DNA of 64,000 nt from JACCZX01 sp963829995 (lineage in GTDB: Bacteria > Pseudomonadota > Gammaproteobacteria > Burkholderiales > Burkholderiaceae_F), in NCBI GenBank assembly GCA_963829995.1, contig CAWHKW010000022.1, positions 186,001-250,000 of the forward strand. Direction: 5' to 3'. The position numbers and the translations under genes were made by a program. This document shows, in pieces, positions 8,111-15,602 of this stretch; positions within the stretch are counted from its first letter, which is position 1, and each line of letters opens with the position of its first letter. Below the pieces are notes generated by a model. It saw nothing but the letters and a program-made list of their open reading frames with translations, was not told where the DNA came from and did no database searches.

Positions 8111-8797
8111 TCACGTGTTCGCCGGGAGCCGCGAGCCCATCGTCAGCGTCGCGTGCAGGTCGTGCGCGAAACCGTCGAGCTGGCCGAGCACCACGCGATT
8201 CACGCGAGTAAATGCGTTGTATCCGAGCACCGCGGGAATGGCCACAGCGAGCCCGACCGCGGTCATGATCAATGCTTCGCCGACCGGGCCGGCCACTTTG
8301 TCGATAGCGATCTGCCCCGAGCGTGCAATGTTGATCAGCGCGTGATAGATGCCCCACACGGTGCCGAACAATCCCACAAAGGGCGCGGTGCTCCCGACCG
8401 ACGCCAGTATCGTAAGCCCGGATTCGAGCTTACCGGCCGCCTCGTTAATTCGCTGCCGCAACGCGCGTGTTATCAGCTCGGAGCGATCGATCTGAGCCGC
8501 CAAGCTTCCTTCGGATGCCGGATGTGTAGCGGCACCGGCGGCGCCACTGGCGAGCGGCACAAAAATATTTTCTCGGTCGTGCGGCTTCAATTGTGCGACC
8601 GCCGACTCTACCGAGCTCGCGCTCCAAAAATTGTCGAGTGCCTTTGAAGCACGGCGCACGCGTAGCCAGGCCCATGTCTTCCACACGATCAGAAACCAAC
8701 TGGCGACCGACATCGCCAGCAGCAAATACGCGGTCAGACGAATGACCGCATCGGCCTGCGCCCAGAAATGCGAAAGACCGAGTGCGGTCGCTTCCAC
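8111..8797 (-). CDS. exbB: MotA/TolQ/ExbB proton channel family protein (first copy)
   Basis: The 228-residue protein has one N-terminal helix (LTAYLLLAMSVASWFLIVWKTW) and the conserved double-helix proton-channel region with APFVGLFGTVWGIYHAL and GPVGEALIMTAVGLAVAIPAVLGYN (only the family hallmarks, GLFGTVWGI and ALIMTAVGLAVAIPA, are relied on). It forms the inner-membrane motor with ExbD. It sits ten bases downstream of dapB, so it is probably cotranscribed with bamE and dapB. Confidence 0.88.
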   Translation of the reverse strand: MEATALGLSHFWAQADAVIRLTAYLLLAMSVASWFLIVWKTWAWLRVRRASKALDNFWSASSVESAVAQLKPHDRENIFVPLASGAAGAATHPASEGSLAAQIDRSELITRALRQRINEAAGKLESGLTILASVGSTAPFVGLFGTVWGIYHALINIARSGQIAIDKVAGPVGEALIMTAVGLAVAIPAVLGYNAFTRVNRVVLGQLDGFAHDLHATLTMGSRLPANT

Positions 8798-8806
8798 GTG
8801 GCGCGA

Positions 8807-9601
8807 TTACTTGATGCCGAGCACGTCGAACATGTCGTACAGCCCACTGCGACGGCCGGTCAGAAACCGCGCCGCTCGCATGCTGCCGGCCGCGTAAGAC
8901 ATTCGATTCGACGCCTTGTGCGTGATCTCGATGCGCTCGCCGACTCCGGCAAACAGCACGGTGTGGTCACCGATCACGTCGCCGCCGCGGATGCTGGCAA
9001 AGCCGATCGCGCCAGCCTTGCGTTCTCCGACATTGCCTTCGCGCGCGTAGACGGCAACGTTGTCTAGCTTCTCGCCGCGAGCCTCGGCGACGACTTCACC
9101 CATCTTCAGTGCAGTGCCCGACGGTGCATCGACCTTGTGCCTGTGGTGCGTTTCGATGATTTCGACGTCGTACCCCTCGTTCAAAATCCGTGCTGCCTGA
9201 TCGAGCAGCTTCAACATGGCATTGACGCCTACGCCCATGTTCGGCGCAAAGACGATCGCAATTTTCTTCGCGGCTTCGCCGATCGCTCTCTTACCCGCTT
9301 CGTCGAAGCCCGTCGTGCCAATCACCATGTTGACGCCAGCGGCAGTGCACGCGGTCAAGTGAGCCAGCGTGGCGACGGGGCGCGTGAAATCGATCAGAAC
9401 GTCGGCCGCCCCCAGTGATTCCAGGTCCGCGACGACTGGCACTCCGGTCGAACGTCCGAGAAACTCGGCGCAGTCGTGTCCAGTCGCCGGACTGTCGGCA
9501 CGATCGAATGCAGCCGTGATCGTCGCGTCGGGTTGCGCCAACGCGGTTTCGATCAACATGCGACCCATGCGGCCTGACGCGCCGGCGATCGCAAGTTTCA
9601 A
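8807..9601 (-). CDS. dapB: 4-hydroxy-tetrahydrodipicolinate reductase
   Basis: This is a 264-residue DapB. Visible features are the N-terminal nucleotide-binding motif KLAIAGASGRMGRMLIE, the GTTGFDEAGKRAI segment, and the substrate-binding stretch IIETHHRHKVDAPSGTALKM carrying the catalytic His-His and Lys. It reduces the cyclised product of aspartate semialdehyde and pyruvate in lysine and meso-diaminopimelate synthesis. Its ATG overlaps the stop of bamE in an ATGA arrangement, indicating translational coupling. Confidence 0.96.
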   Translation of the reverse strand: MKLAIAGASGRMGRMLIETALAQPDATITAAFDRADSPATGHDCAEFLGRSTGVPVVADLESLGAADVLIDFTRPVATLAHLTACTAAGVNMVIGTTGFDEAGKRAIGEAAKKIAIVFAPNMGVGVNAMLKLLDQAARILNEGYDVEIIETHHRHKVDAPSGTALKMGEVVAEARGEKLDNVAVYAREGNVGERKAGAIGFASIRGGDVIGDHTVLFAGVGERIEITHKASNRMSYAAGSMRAARFLTGRRSGLYDMFDVLGIK

Positions 9602-10089
9602 TTGGATGGCTCGCGTCCTGGCGCCGGCGTCTGAATATCCGGTGCTTTCTCGGGCTGGCGCGGCGCCTGCCGTGGCTTCTTGCGTGCATCGGGCCCGAGA
9701 ATCAGCACGTCTGCCATTTGCTCCTGCGGCATCTCGTCGGATCTGAAGCTGTCGAGTTTGTTGTCTTTGAAAAGAACAGTCAGCCTTCGGTTCTGTACCT
9801 CGCCCTTGCGAGGGTTGAGGTAGTACGCGTAATCCCAGCGGTCCTTATGAAACTCGCTGGTCAACAGTGGCGTACCGAGCATGAAGCGCACTTGCTCGCG
9901 CGTCATGCCTTGCCGCAATTGCTCGACCATTTCTTTCGTGATGATGTTGCCTTGATGCACATCGGGACGGTACGGCCCAAGGAACGTCGGCCCCCAATTG
10001 GCCACCGAGGAGCCGGCACTCGACAGCATCTGGCACGCGCTTAATGCGATGCACGAACTCAACAAGAAAAGCGTCACACGATGAGTCAT
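9598..10089 (-). CDS. bamE: Outer membrane assembly lipoprotein BamE
   Basis: The 163-residue lipoprotein from the ATG at 10089 has a signal peptide ending in a lipobox (LSSCIALSAC) and the SmpA/OmlA fold with GMTREQVRFMLGTPLL and the DRWDYAYYLNPRKGE strand motif. BamE stabilises the BAM complex that inserts beta-barrel proteins. The reading frame is open further upstream to 10251, but it would run through the divergent fur gene, so the lipoprotein start is preferred. A Pro-rich C-terminal tail of about 35 residues extends past the core domain. It is transcribed divergently from fur across a 91-base gap. Confidence 0.93.
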   Translation of the reverse strand: MTHRVTLFLLSSCIALSACQMLSSAGSSVANWGPTFLGPYRPDVHQGNIITKEMVEQLRQGMTREQVRFMLGTPLLTSEFHKDRWDYAYYLNPRKGEVQNRRLTVLFKDNKLDSFRSDEMPQEQMADVLILGPDARKKPRQAPRQPEKAPDIQTPAPGREPSN

Positions 10090-10180
10090 ATTGAAGACGA
10101 CACCGATATGGAAGCTCGTATGATATCTGGCAAATGAGCCGTCAAATGCGCTGGCAACCAAGCCGGCAGCTGCATCAGCA

Positions 10181-10633
10181 ATGACCCGCATCCCGCCATC
10201 GTCCAGCGAACTGAAGAGCATCGGGCTCAAAGCAACGTTGCCCCGGCTCAAGGTGCTCGAGATTTTTCAGCGCAGCTCCGAACTCGGCGTGCGCCACATG
10301 AGCGCCGAGGACGTCTACAAGGCGCTGATGGCCGAGCATATCGACGTCGGGCTTGCCACTGTGTACCGGGTGTTGACGCAGTTCGAGCAAGCTGGGCTGT
10401 TGGCTCGCAATCACTTCGAAGGCGGCCGCGCGATGTTCGAGCTGAACGAAGGCACGCATCACGACCATCTCGTCTGCCTGACCTGCGGCCGGGTCGAAGA
10501 GTTTGTCGATGCCGAAATCGAAAGCCGGCAGCATGAAGTGGCAGCGACGCGTGGGTTCAGTCTGCACGGGCACGCACTCGCGTTGTACGGCGATTGCACC
10601 AAGCCTAACTGCGAATTTCGGCGTAAAGAGTAG
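10181..10633 (+). CDS. fur: Ferric uptake regulator Fur
   Basis: This is a 150-residue Fur. It has an N-terminal winged helix (LKATLPRLKVLEIFQ, DVGLATVYRVLTQFE) and a C-terminal metal-binding and dimerisation domain with HHDHLVCLTCGRVEEF, followed by a second Cys pair in DCTKPNCEF. With ferrous iron bound, Fur represses iron-acquisition genes. The fur/bamE/dapB arrangement is conserved in betaproteobacteria. The gene ends just before the first copy of a structured repeat element. Confidence 0.95.
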   Translation: MTRIPPSSSELKSIGLKATLPRLKVLEIFQRSSELGVRHMSAEDVYKALMAEHIDVGLATVYRVLTQFEQAGLLARNHFEGGRAMFELNEGTHHDHLVCLTCGRVEEFVDAEIESRQHEVAATRGFSLHGHALALYGDCTKPNCEFRRKE

Positions 10634-10655
10634 AAGCGGTTTAGTTGGTCGCAGC

Positions 10656-11075
10656 GCGCAAGCGTTGGGCGGAGCTGGCCTGCCTGGGCGTCGGGCACTG
10701 AAGTGCCGACCACTGCGGTACTCACAACGCCGGCGCGAAATAAGGCTAAAGCGTTATTTCGCTTAAAGGCCCCGGCGTTGCTCCGTTCCTCGGGCGACGC
10801 CCCGAAGGCAGGCCAGCTCCGCCCAACGCTTGCGCTTGAGACAGTCTCACTTGTTGGGGGAAGGGAAAAAACACCTCGTGCGAGGCAATGTCGCGACAGC
10901 AGCGGCTGGCGCAGCTGCGCCGCCTTTGAGTCGTCGCCCGAGGAGCGGAGCAACGCCGGGGCCGTTGAGCAAAAAAGCGCTTTAGCCCTTTTTTGCGCCG
11001 GCGTTGTGAGTACCGCAGTGGTTGGCACTAAAGTGCCCGACGACGTAGGCGGCGCAGCTGCGTCAGCCGCTGCTG
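10656..11075. repeat. Composite inverted-repeat element, copy A
   Basis: This 420-bp intergenic element sits between the convergent fur and ugpC genes and fills most of a 453-base gap. Module 1 has perfect 30-bp arms at 10656-10685 and 10806-10835 enclosing a 120-bp core. A 61-bp spacer at 10836-10896 follows. Module 2 has 29-bp arms at 10897-10925 and 11047-11075 (one mismatch) enclosing a 121-bp core that is a diverged reverse complement of the first core. Each core contains nested hairpins, including a GTCGG..CACT/AGTGCCGAC hairpin and an AACGCCGG/CCGGCGTT stem capped by an A/T-rich stem. A second copy lies at 18760-19180. No target-site duplication or transposase is visible. Open frames across it arise on both strands and look incidental. 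Confidence 0.93.
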
Positions 11076-11086
11076 ACTGAAGGCCC

Positions 11087-12148
11087 TCACGCGCAAATAC
11101 GCTGCGTGGTCACGGGATCGAACCAATGCGCGGCGCCCGCCTTCAGTCCCAATTGCAACAGGGAACCCGGTGCCGGATTGTCGTGCGGCCCTGTGCGCAC
11201 GATCGTGTCGTGACCGGCGACGGTGCCGTGAATCAGATGCTCGGCGCCGAGCATTTCGACGGTCTCGACTTCCATCGATAAGTTGTTGCCGCCAAGCCGC
11301 ATGTGCTCGGGTCGTATGCCGAGTATCAACTCGCGCCCCGCCAACGCAAGCGCGCTCTCGGGAAGTGCAATTTTTGTCTCGAGCGCCTCGAATGTATTGC
11401 CGTCAGTCGCTACCCGGCCCGGGAACAGATTCATCGGCGGCGAACCGATAAAGCTTGCGACGAAGGTCGTTGCCGGCCGCGAGTAGACGTCGTCTGGTGT
11501 TCCGATCTGTTCGGCACGCCCCGCGTTCATCACGATCATGCGTTGTGCAAGCGTCATCGCTTCGACCTGATCATGCGTCACATACAGGCTTGTCGTCTTC
11601 AGGCGCCGATGCAACTTCTGAATCTCCAGCCGCGTTTGCACGCGCAGCTTCGCGTCCAGATTGGAAAGCGGTTCGTCGAACAGGAACACGGCGGGTTCGC
11701 GCACGATCGCGCGGCCCATCGCGACGCGTTGTCGCTGGCCGCCGGACAGTTGCCGAGGCTTTCGTTGCAAGAAATTGCCCAGTTCGAGAATGGCAGCAGC
11801 GTCGTTGACGCGCTTTTCGATATCGCTTCGTGCCAGCCCGCGGATTTTCAGCCCGTACGCCATGTTGTCGTACACGCTCATGTGCGGATACAGCGCGTAG
11901 TTCTGGAACACCATCGCGCAATCGCGATCCTTGGGCTCGAGGTCGTTGACCACCCGATTGCCGATACGAATCGTGCCGGCGCTGATTTCTTCCAGGCCGG
12001 CGACCATTCGCAGCAGTGTTGACTTTCCGCATCCCGACGGCCCGACAAGCACGACGAACTCGCCGTCGGAGACCGCGACGTTGATGCCATGCACCACCTG
12101 CAAGCCGCCATAACTTTTGCGAACGTCGGTAAGTTCGATCGCAGCCAT
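11087..12148 (-). CDS. ugpC: sn-glycerol-3-phosphate-type ABC transporter ATP-binding protein
   Basis: The 353-residue ATPase has Walker A (GPSGCGKSTLLRMVAG), the signature LSGGQRQRVAMGRAI, Walker B (VFLFDEPLSNLDAKLR) and an H-loop (VTHDQVEAMTLA). After these comes the OB-type regulatory domain of the MalK/UgpC subfamily (LILGIRPEHMRLG). It powers uptake through UgpA and UgpE. MalK-like ATPases are shared among sugar systems, so the substrate is suggested mainly by the permeases. The start abuts the ugpE stop with no spacer. Confidence 0.9.
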   Translation of the reverse strand: MAAIELTDVRKSYGGLQVVHGINVAVSDGEFVVLVGPSGCGKSTLLRMVAGLEEISAGTIRIGNRVVNDLEPKDRDCAMVFQNYALYPHMSVYDNMAYGLKIRGLARSDIEKRVNDAAAILELGNFLQRKPRQLSGGQRQRVAMGRAIVREPAVFLFDEPLSNLDAKLRVQTRLEIQKLHRRLKTTSLYVTHDQVEAMTLAQRMIVMNAGRAEQIGTPDDVYSRPATTFVASFIGSPPMNLFPGRVATDGNTFEALETKIALPESALALAGRELILGIRPEHMRLGGNNLSMEVETVEMLGAEHLIHGTVAGHDTIVRTGPHDNPAPGSLLQLGLKAGAAHWFDPVTTQRICA

Positions 12149-13000
12149 TTATTTTTCTGTCTCCACCAAGCCCTTGACGAACCACTTTTGCATCAGCAAC
12201 ACAACGAATGCCGGCGGCAACATCGCGAGCATCGCGGTGGCCATGATCAGATTCCAGTCGTTTGCCGCGTCCCCGCCGGAGATCATCCGCTTGATCCCCA
12301 TCACAACCGGATACATGTGCTCCTCTGTGGTGACGAGCAACGGCCACAAATACTGATTCCAGCCATAGATGAACTGAATTACGAAGAGCGCCGCTATGCT
12401 GGTCTTTGAGAGCGGCAGCAGTACATCCCAGAAGAAACGCATCGGCCCTGCGCCGTCGATACGCGCCGCCTCTGCGAGCTCATCGGGCACCGTCAGGAAA
12501 AATTGCCGGAACAAGAATGTCGCGGTGGCTGACGCAATCAGCGGCACGGTCAGCCCCGCGTAGCTGTTCAGCATCCCAAGGTCGGATACGACTTCGTAGG
12601 TTGGGCCGATCCGCACCTCCACCGGGAGCATCAGCGTGACGAAGATCGCCCAGAAAAAGAAATTGCGAAACGGAAATCGAAAGTAGACGATCGCAAACGC
12701 CGACAGCAAGGAGATCGCGATCTTGCCGAGCGCGATGGTCAACGCGCTGACCATGCTGACGAACATCATGCGGCCCACCGGCGCTGCAGAGCCTGCGCCC
12801 GCATCGGTGCCGATCAGCACCGCCGTGTAGTTATGCAGCATTTGATCGCCCGGCACCAGCGGCATCGGCGCCTGCACGATCGCCTGCGCGGTGTGGGTCG
12901 ATGCAACAAACGTCACGTAAACCGGGAATGCGACGATCAGCACGCCGAGGATCAGCACCAGGTGCGTTAGAACCGTCAAGGCAGGGCGGCGTTCTACCAT
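12149..13000 (-). CDS. ugpE: sn-glycerol-3-phosphate-type ABC transporter permease UgpE
   Basis: The 283-residue, six-helix CUT1-family permease carries the EAA loop ELAEAARIDGAGPMRFFWDV that contacts the ATPase. The substrate-specific features FVASTHTAQAIVQAPMPLVPG and VMGIKRMISGGDAANDWN agree with UgpE rather than generic sugar permeases. Its TAA stop is followed immediately by the ATG of ugpC, and its start follows the ugpA stop in the same way, so the three are a single tightly coupled operon. Confidence 0.9.
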   Translation of the reverse strand: MVERRPALTVLTHLVLILGVLIVAFPVYVTFVASTHTAQAIVQAPMPLVPGDQMLHNYTAVLIGTDAGAGSAAPVGRMMFVSMVSALTIALGKIAISLLSAFAIVYFRFPFRNFFFWAIFVTLMLPVEVRIGPTYEVVSDLGMLNSYAGLTVPLIASATATFLFRQFFLTVPDELAEAARIDGAGPMRFFWDVLLPLSKTSIAALFVIQFIYGWNQYLWPLLVTTEEHMYPVVMGIKRMISGGDAANDWNLIMATAMLAMLPPAFVVLLMQKWFVKGLVETEK

Positions 13001-13882
13001 TTAATACTGAACCTTCTTTTCAACGTAGCGAAACTGCACGACCGTCAGCGCGATGACGATTACCATCAGCACGACCGACTGCGCGGCAGAGCTGCCGAGA
13101 TCCAGACCCTTGAAACCGTCGTAGTACACCTTGTAGACCAGGATCGCAGTCTCTTTGCCCGGCCCGCCCTGCGTCGATGCATCGATGATCGCGAACGTTT
13201 CGAAAAACGCGTACACGATGTTGATCACCAGCAGAAAAAACGTTACCGGGGACAGCAGCGGAAACACAATCGTCCAGAAACGTCGCCATGGTCCGGCGCC
13301 GTCGATCGCGGCCGCTTCGATCAAAGATTTGGGTATTCCCTGCAGCCCCGCCAGAAAGAACAGGAAGTTGTAGCTGATCTGCTTCCACACCGCTGCCATC
13401 ACGATCAACGCCATCGCATGATCGGCGTTCAGCAGATGGTTCCACTCGTAACCGATCAGGCGCAGCGCGTACGGCACGATGCCGATTGACGGCGCGAACA
13501 TGAAAAGCCACAACACGCCGGCCACCGCCGGTGCCACCGCGTATGGCCAGACCAGCAGGGTCTTGTAAACCGCAGCTCCGCGCAGCACACGGTCCGCAAA
13601 GACTGCGAGCACCAATGCGATCAAGATGCCGAAGCCGGCCACGAGCACCGAAAAAATCGCGGTGGTCTTGAACGAATCAATGTAGGTCTCGTCGGCAAAC
13701 AACTGGCGAAAATTATCCAGCCCGACAAACTCACGCGTGGCGCCGAACGCGTCCTGAATTTGCACTGACTGCAACAGCGCCTGCGCTGCCGGCCAGAAAA
13801 AGAAGATACCGATCACCGCCAGTTGCGGTGCCAATAACGCCCAGGGCAACCACGTGGAGCGGAAGCGGACGCGCTTTTCCAT
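13001..13882 (-). CDS. ugpA: sn-glycerol-3-phosphate-type ABC transporter permease UgpA
   Basis: The 293-residue permease begins with a basic segment and a first helix (LPWALLAPQLAVIGIFFFWPA), continues with QSVQIQDAFGATREFVGLDNF and has the EAA loop SLIEAAAIDGAGPWRRFW. It is the first gene of the ugpA-E-C operon. Normally ugpB, the periplasmic receptor gene, precedes it. Here the upstream DNA instead holds a hairpin-plus-T-run terminator only 36 bases before the start codon, and no receptor gene is in the window. The receptor is presumably encoded elsewhere. Confidence 0.9.
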   Translation of the reverse strand: MEKRVRFRSTWLPWALLAPQLAVIGIFFFWPAAQALLQSVQIQDAFGATREFVGLDNFRQLFADETYIDSFKTTAIFSVLVAGFGILIALVLAVFADRVLRGAAVYKTLLVWPYAVAPAVAGVLWLFMFAPSIGIVPYALRLIGYEWNHLLNADHAMALIVMAAVWKQISYNFLFFLAGLQGIPKSLIEAAAIDGAGPWRRFWTIVFPLLSPVTFFLLVINIVYAFFETFAIIDASTQGGPGKETAILVYKVYYDGFKGLDLGSSAAQSVVLMVIVIALTVVQFRYVEKKVQY

Positions 13883-13918
13883 GGGGCGGGATGCTAGCGG
13901 GTTTCCTTTCGAGCGCGC

Positions 13919-13943
13919 AAAAAAAGGCCCGCGAGCGCGGGCT
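13919..13943 (-). terminator. Rho-independent terminator upstream of ugpA
   Basis: On the reverse strand a GCCCGC/GCGGGC stem with a 4-base loop is followed by seven Ts (positions 13925 to 13919). It could end transcripts from argG, end the candidate small RNA just upstream, or act as an attenuator in the ugpA leader, because ugpA starts 36 bases further on. Confidence 0.8.
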
Positions 13944-14027
13944 AAGGTTAAAACGTGCGGTGTCTAGGTGCCGGTCGGAGAGCTCGAATGCGGAGGAGTA
14001 CGCGGGAGAGCACCGGCACCACAGACA
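13919..14027 (-). ncRNA. Candidate small RNA or attenuated leader with an anti-Shine-Dalgarno loop
   Basis: Between argG and ugpA the reverse strand has a TATAGT -10-like box (14038-14033). A strong stem then follows: TGTCT plus GGTGCCGGT pairing with ACCGGCACC plus AGACA (14027-14012 with 13975-13961). Its loop carries CTCCTCC (13998-13992), complementary to a Shine-Dalgarno sequence. The transcript would end at the terminator at 13919, giving about 108 nucleotides. No convincing -35 box is visible. It may instead be the 5' leader of ugpA with a terminator-type switch. It matches no family I recognise. Confidence 0.4.
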
Positions 14028-14152
14028 AGCAAACTATATCCAGCGAAGCTTGTTTGCGCATTCATCCAAACGGCCAATGCGCTCGCCTCGCCGACAGCCG
14101 GTCGGTCAGAGCAGCGCAGCAACGAAGGCGTCTAGGCATCGAACCGCACACG

Positions 14153-15493
14153 CTAGCGCTCGTTGCTGTCATCGGTAAGCCGCGCTAACGCGGAGTCAGA
14201 ATCCGTTGTCAGCAAGCCGGCCCGTGCATAACTCGCAAGCTTTTGTCGCGTATCGACGATGTCGAGGTTGCGCATCTGCAGCTGGCCGATTCGATCGGCC
14301 GGCGTGAAGCTTGACTCGCCCTTTTCCATCGTCAGCCGGTCGGGCCGGTAGGTGAGGTTGGCTGACTTGGTGTCAAGGATCGAATAATCATTGCCGCGAC
14401 GCAGTTCTACGGTGACCTCACCGGTCACACCACGCGCGACCCAGCGCTGCGCGCTCTCGCGCAGCATGATCGCTTGCGGGTCGAACCAGCGCCCGTGATA
14501 AAGCAACCGTCCGAGCCGCCGCCCGCCGTCGCGATACTGCTCGAGCGTGTCTTCGTTGTGGATGCCGGTGATCAGTCGCTCATAGGCGATATGCAGCAAA
14601 GCCAGCCCGGGCGATTCATAAATGCCGCGGCTTTTCGCCTCGATGATGCGGTTTTCAATCTGGTCACTCATTCCCAGTCCATGGCGGCCGCCGATGCGGT
14701 TCGCTTCGAGTATCAGCTCGACCAAATCATCGAACTCGCGACCGTTCAGCGCCACAGGCCAGCCTTGATCAAACCGGATGCTGACCTCTTCGCGCGCGAT
14801 GGCAACCGAATCGCGCCAGAACGCGACTCCCATGATCGGATCGACGAGGTGCACATTGCTCGAAAGCTGCTCAAGATCCTTGGCTTCGTGCGTCGCGCCC
14901 AGCATGTTGGAGTCAGTCGAATACGCTTTATCAGCCGACATCTTGTAGGCATGACCGCGTGCGCGCATGAACTCGGATAATTCGGCGCGCCCTCCCAATT
15001 CGTCGATAAATGCCTGGTCGAGCCAGGGCTTGTAAATCTTCAGCTCCGGATTGGCGAGCAGACCGTAGCGATAAAAACGCTCGATGTCGTTGCCCTTGTA
15101 AGTGCTGCCATCACCCCAGATGCTGACCTCGTCCTCCTTCATTGCCGCGACCAGCAACGTGCCCGTCACAGCGCGGCCAAGCGGTGTCGTGTTGAAGTAG
15201 GTAAGTCCGGCGGTGGAAATGTGAAACGCGCCGCATTGCAGAGCTGCAATCCCTTCAGCAGCCAGCTGTGAACGGCAGTCAATCAGTCGCGCTTTCTCGG
15301 CGCCATACTCCAGCGCGCGACGGGGGATGCTGTCGTAGTCGGGCTCGTCAGGCTGGCCGAGATGCGCGGTGTACGCGTACGGGATTGCTCCTTTGTCACG
15401 CATCCACAGCAATGCGGCACTGGTGTCGAGTCCGCCGGAGAACGCTATGCCCACTTTGTCGCCGGTCGGCAGGTGTTGCAGGATGGTGGCCAT
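14153..15493 (-). CDS. argG: Argininosuccinate synthase
   Basis: This is a 446-residue ArgG of the longer E. coli-type class. It has the ATP pyrophosphatase P-loop VGIAFSGGLDTSAALLW near residue 12 and the citrulline and aspartate binding region around GDGSTYKGNDIERFYRYG. It condenses citrulline and aspartate, using ATP, to argininosuccinate in arginine synthesis. It belongs to a same-strand cluster argD-argF-(unknown)-argG, with 109 bases separating it from the unknown gene. Confidence 0.96.
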   Translation of the reverse strand: MATILQHLPTGDKVGIAFSGGLDTSAALLWMRDKGAIPYAYTAHLGQPDEPDYDSIPRRALEYGAEKARLIDCRSQLAAEGIAALQCGAFHISTAGLTYFNTTPLGRAVTGTLLVAAMKEDEVSIWGDGSTYKGNDIERFYRYGLLANPELKIYKPWLDQAFIDELGGRAELSEFMRARGHAYKMSADKAYSTDSNMLGATHEAKDLEQLSSNVHLVDPIMGVAFWRDSVAIAREEVSIRFDQGWPVALNGREFDDLVELILEANRIGGRHGLGMSDQIENRIIEAKSRGIYESPGLALLHIAYERLITGIHNEDTLEQYRDGGRRLGRLLYHGRWFDPQAIMLRESAQRWVARGVTGEVTVELRRGNDYSILDTKSANLTYRPDRLTMEKGESSFTPADRIGQLQMRNLDIVDTRQKLASYARAGLLTTDSDSALARLTDDSNER

Positions 15494-15602
15494 GGAGTTA
15501 TTTAACGAGCATCGTGACGAGCGCCAAGCGCATCATATCGGCGCAAACCCGTCAGCCGCCGAGCGGTTTACCGTGCGCTTCGAACCGGCGAACAGCCAAC
15601 CG

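Noticed and set aside
10459..11080. Long open frames on both strands across repeat copy A, giving similar predicted peptides
   Set aside because: The similarity follows from the inverted twin cores. The frames have no ribosome-binding site, and in copy B a one-base insertion shifts the frame, so they are not treated as genes.
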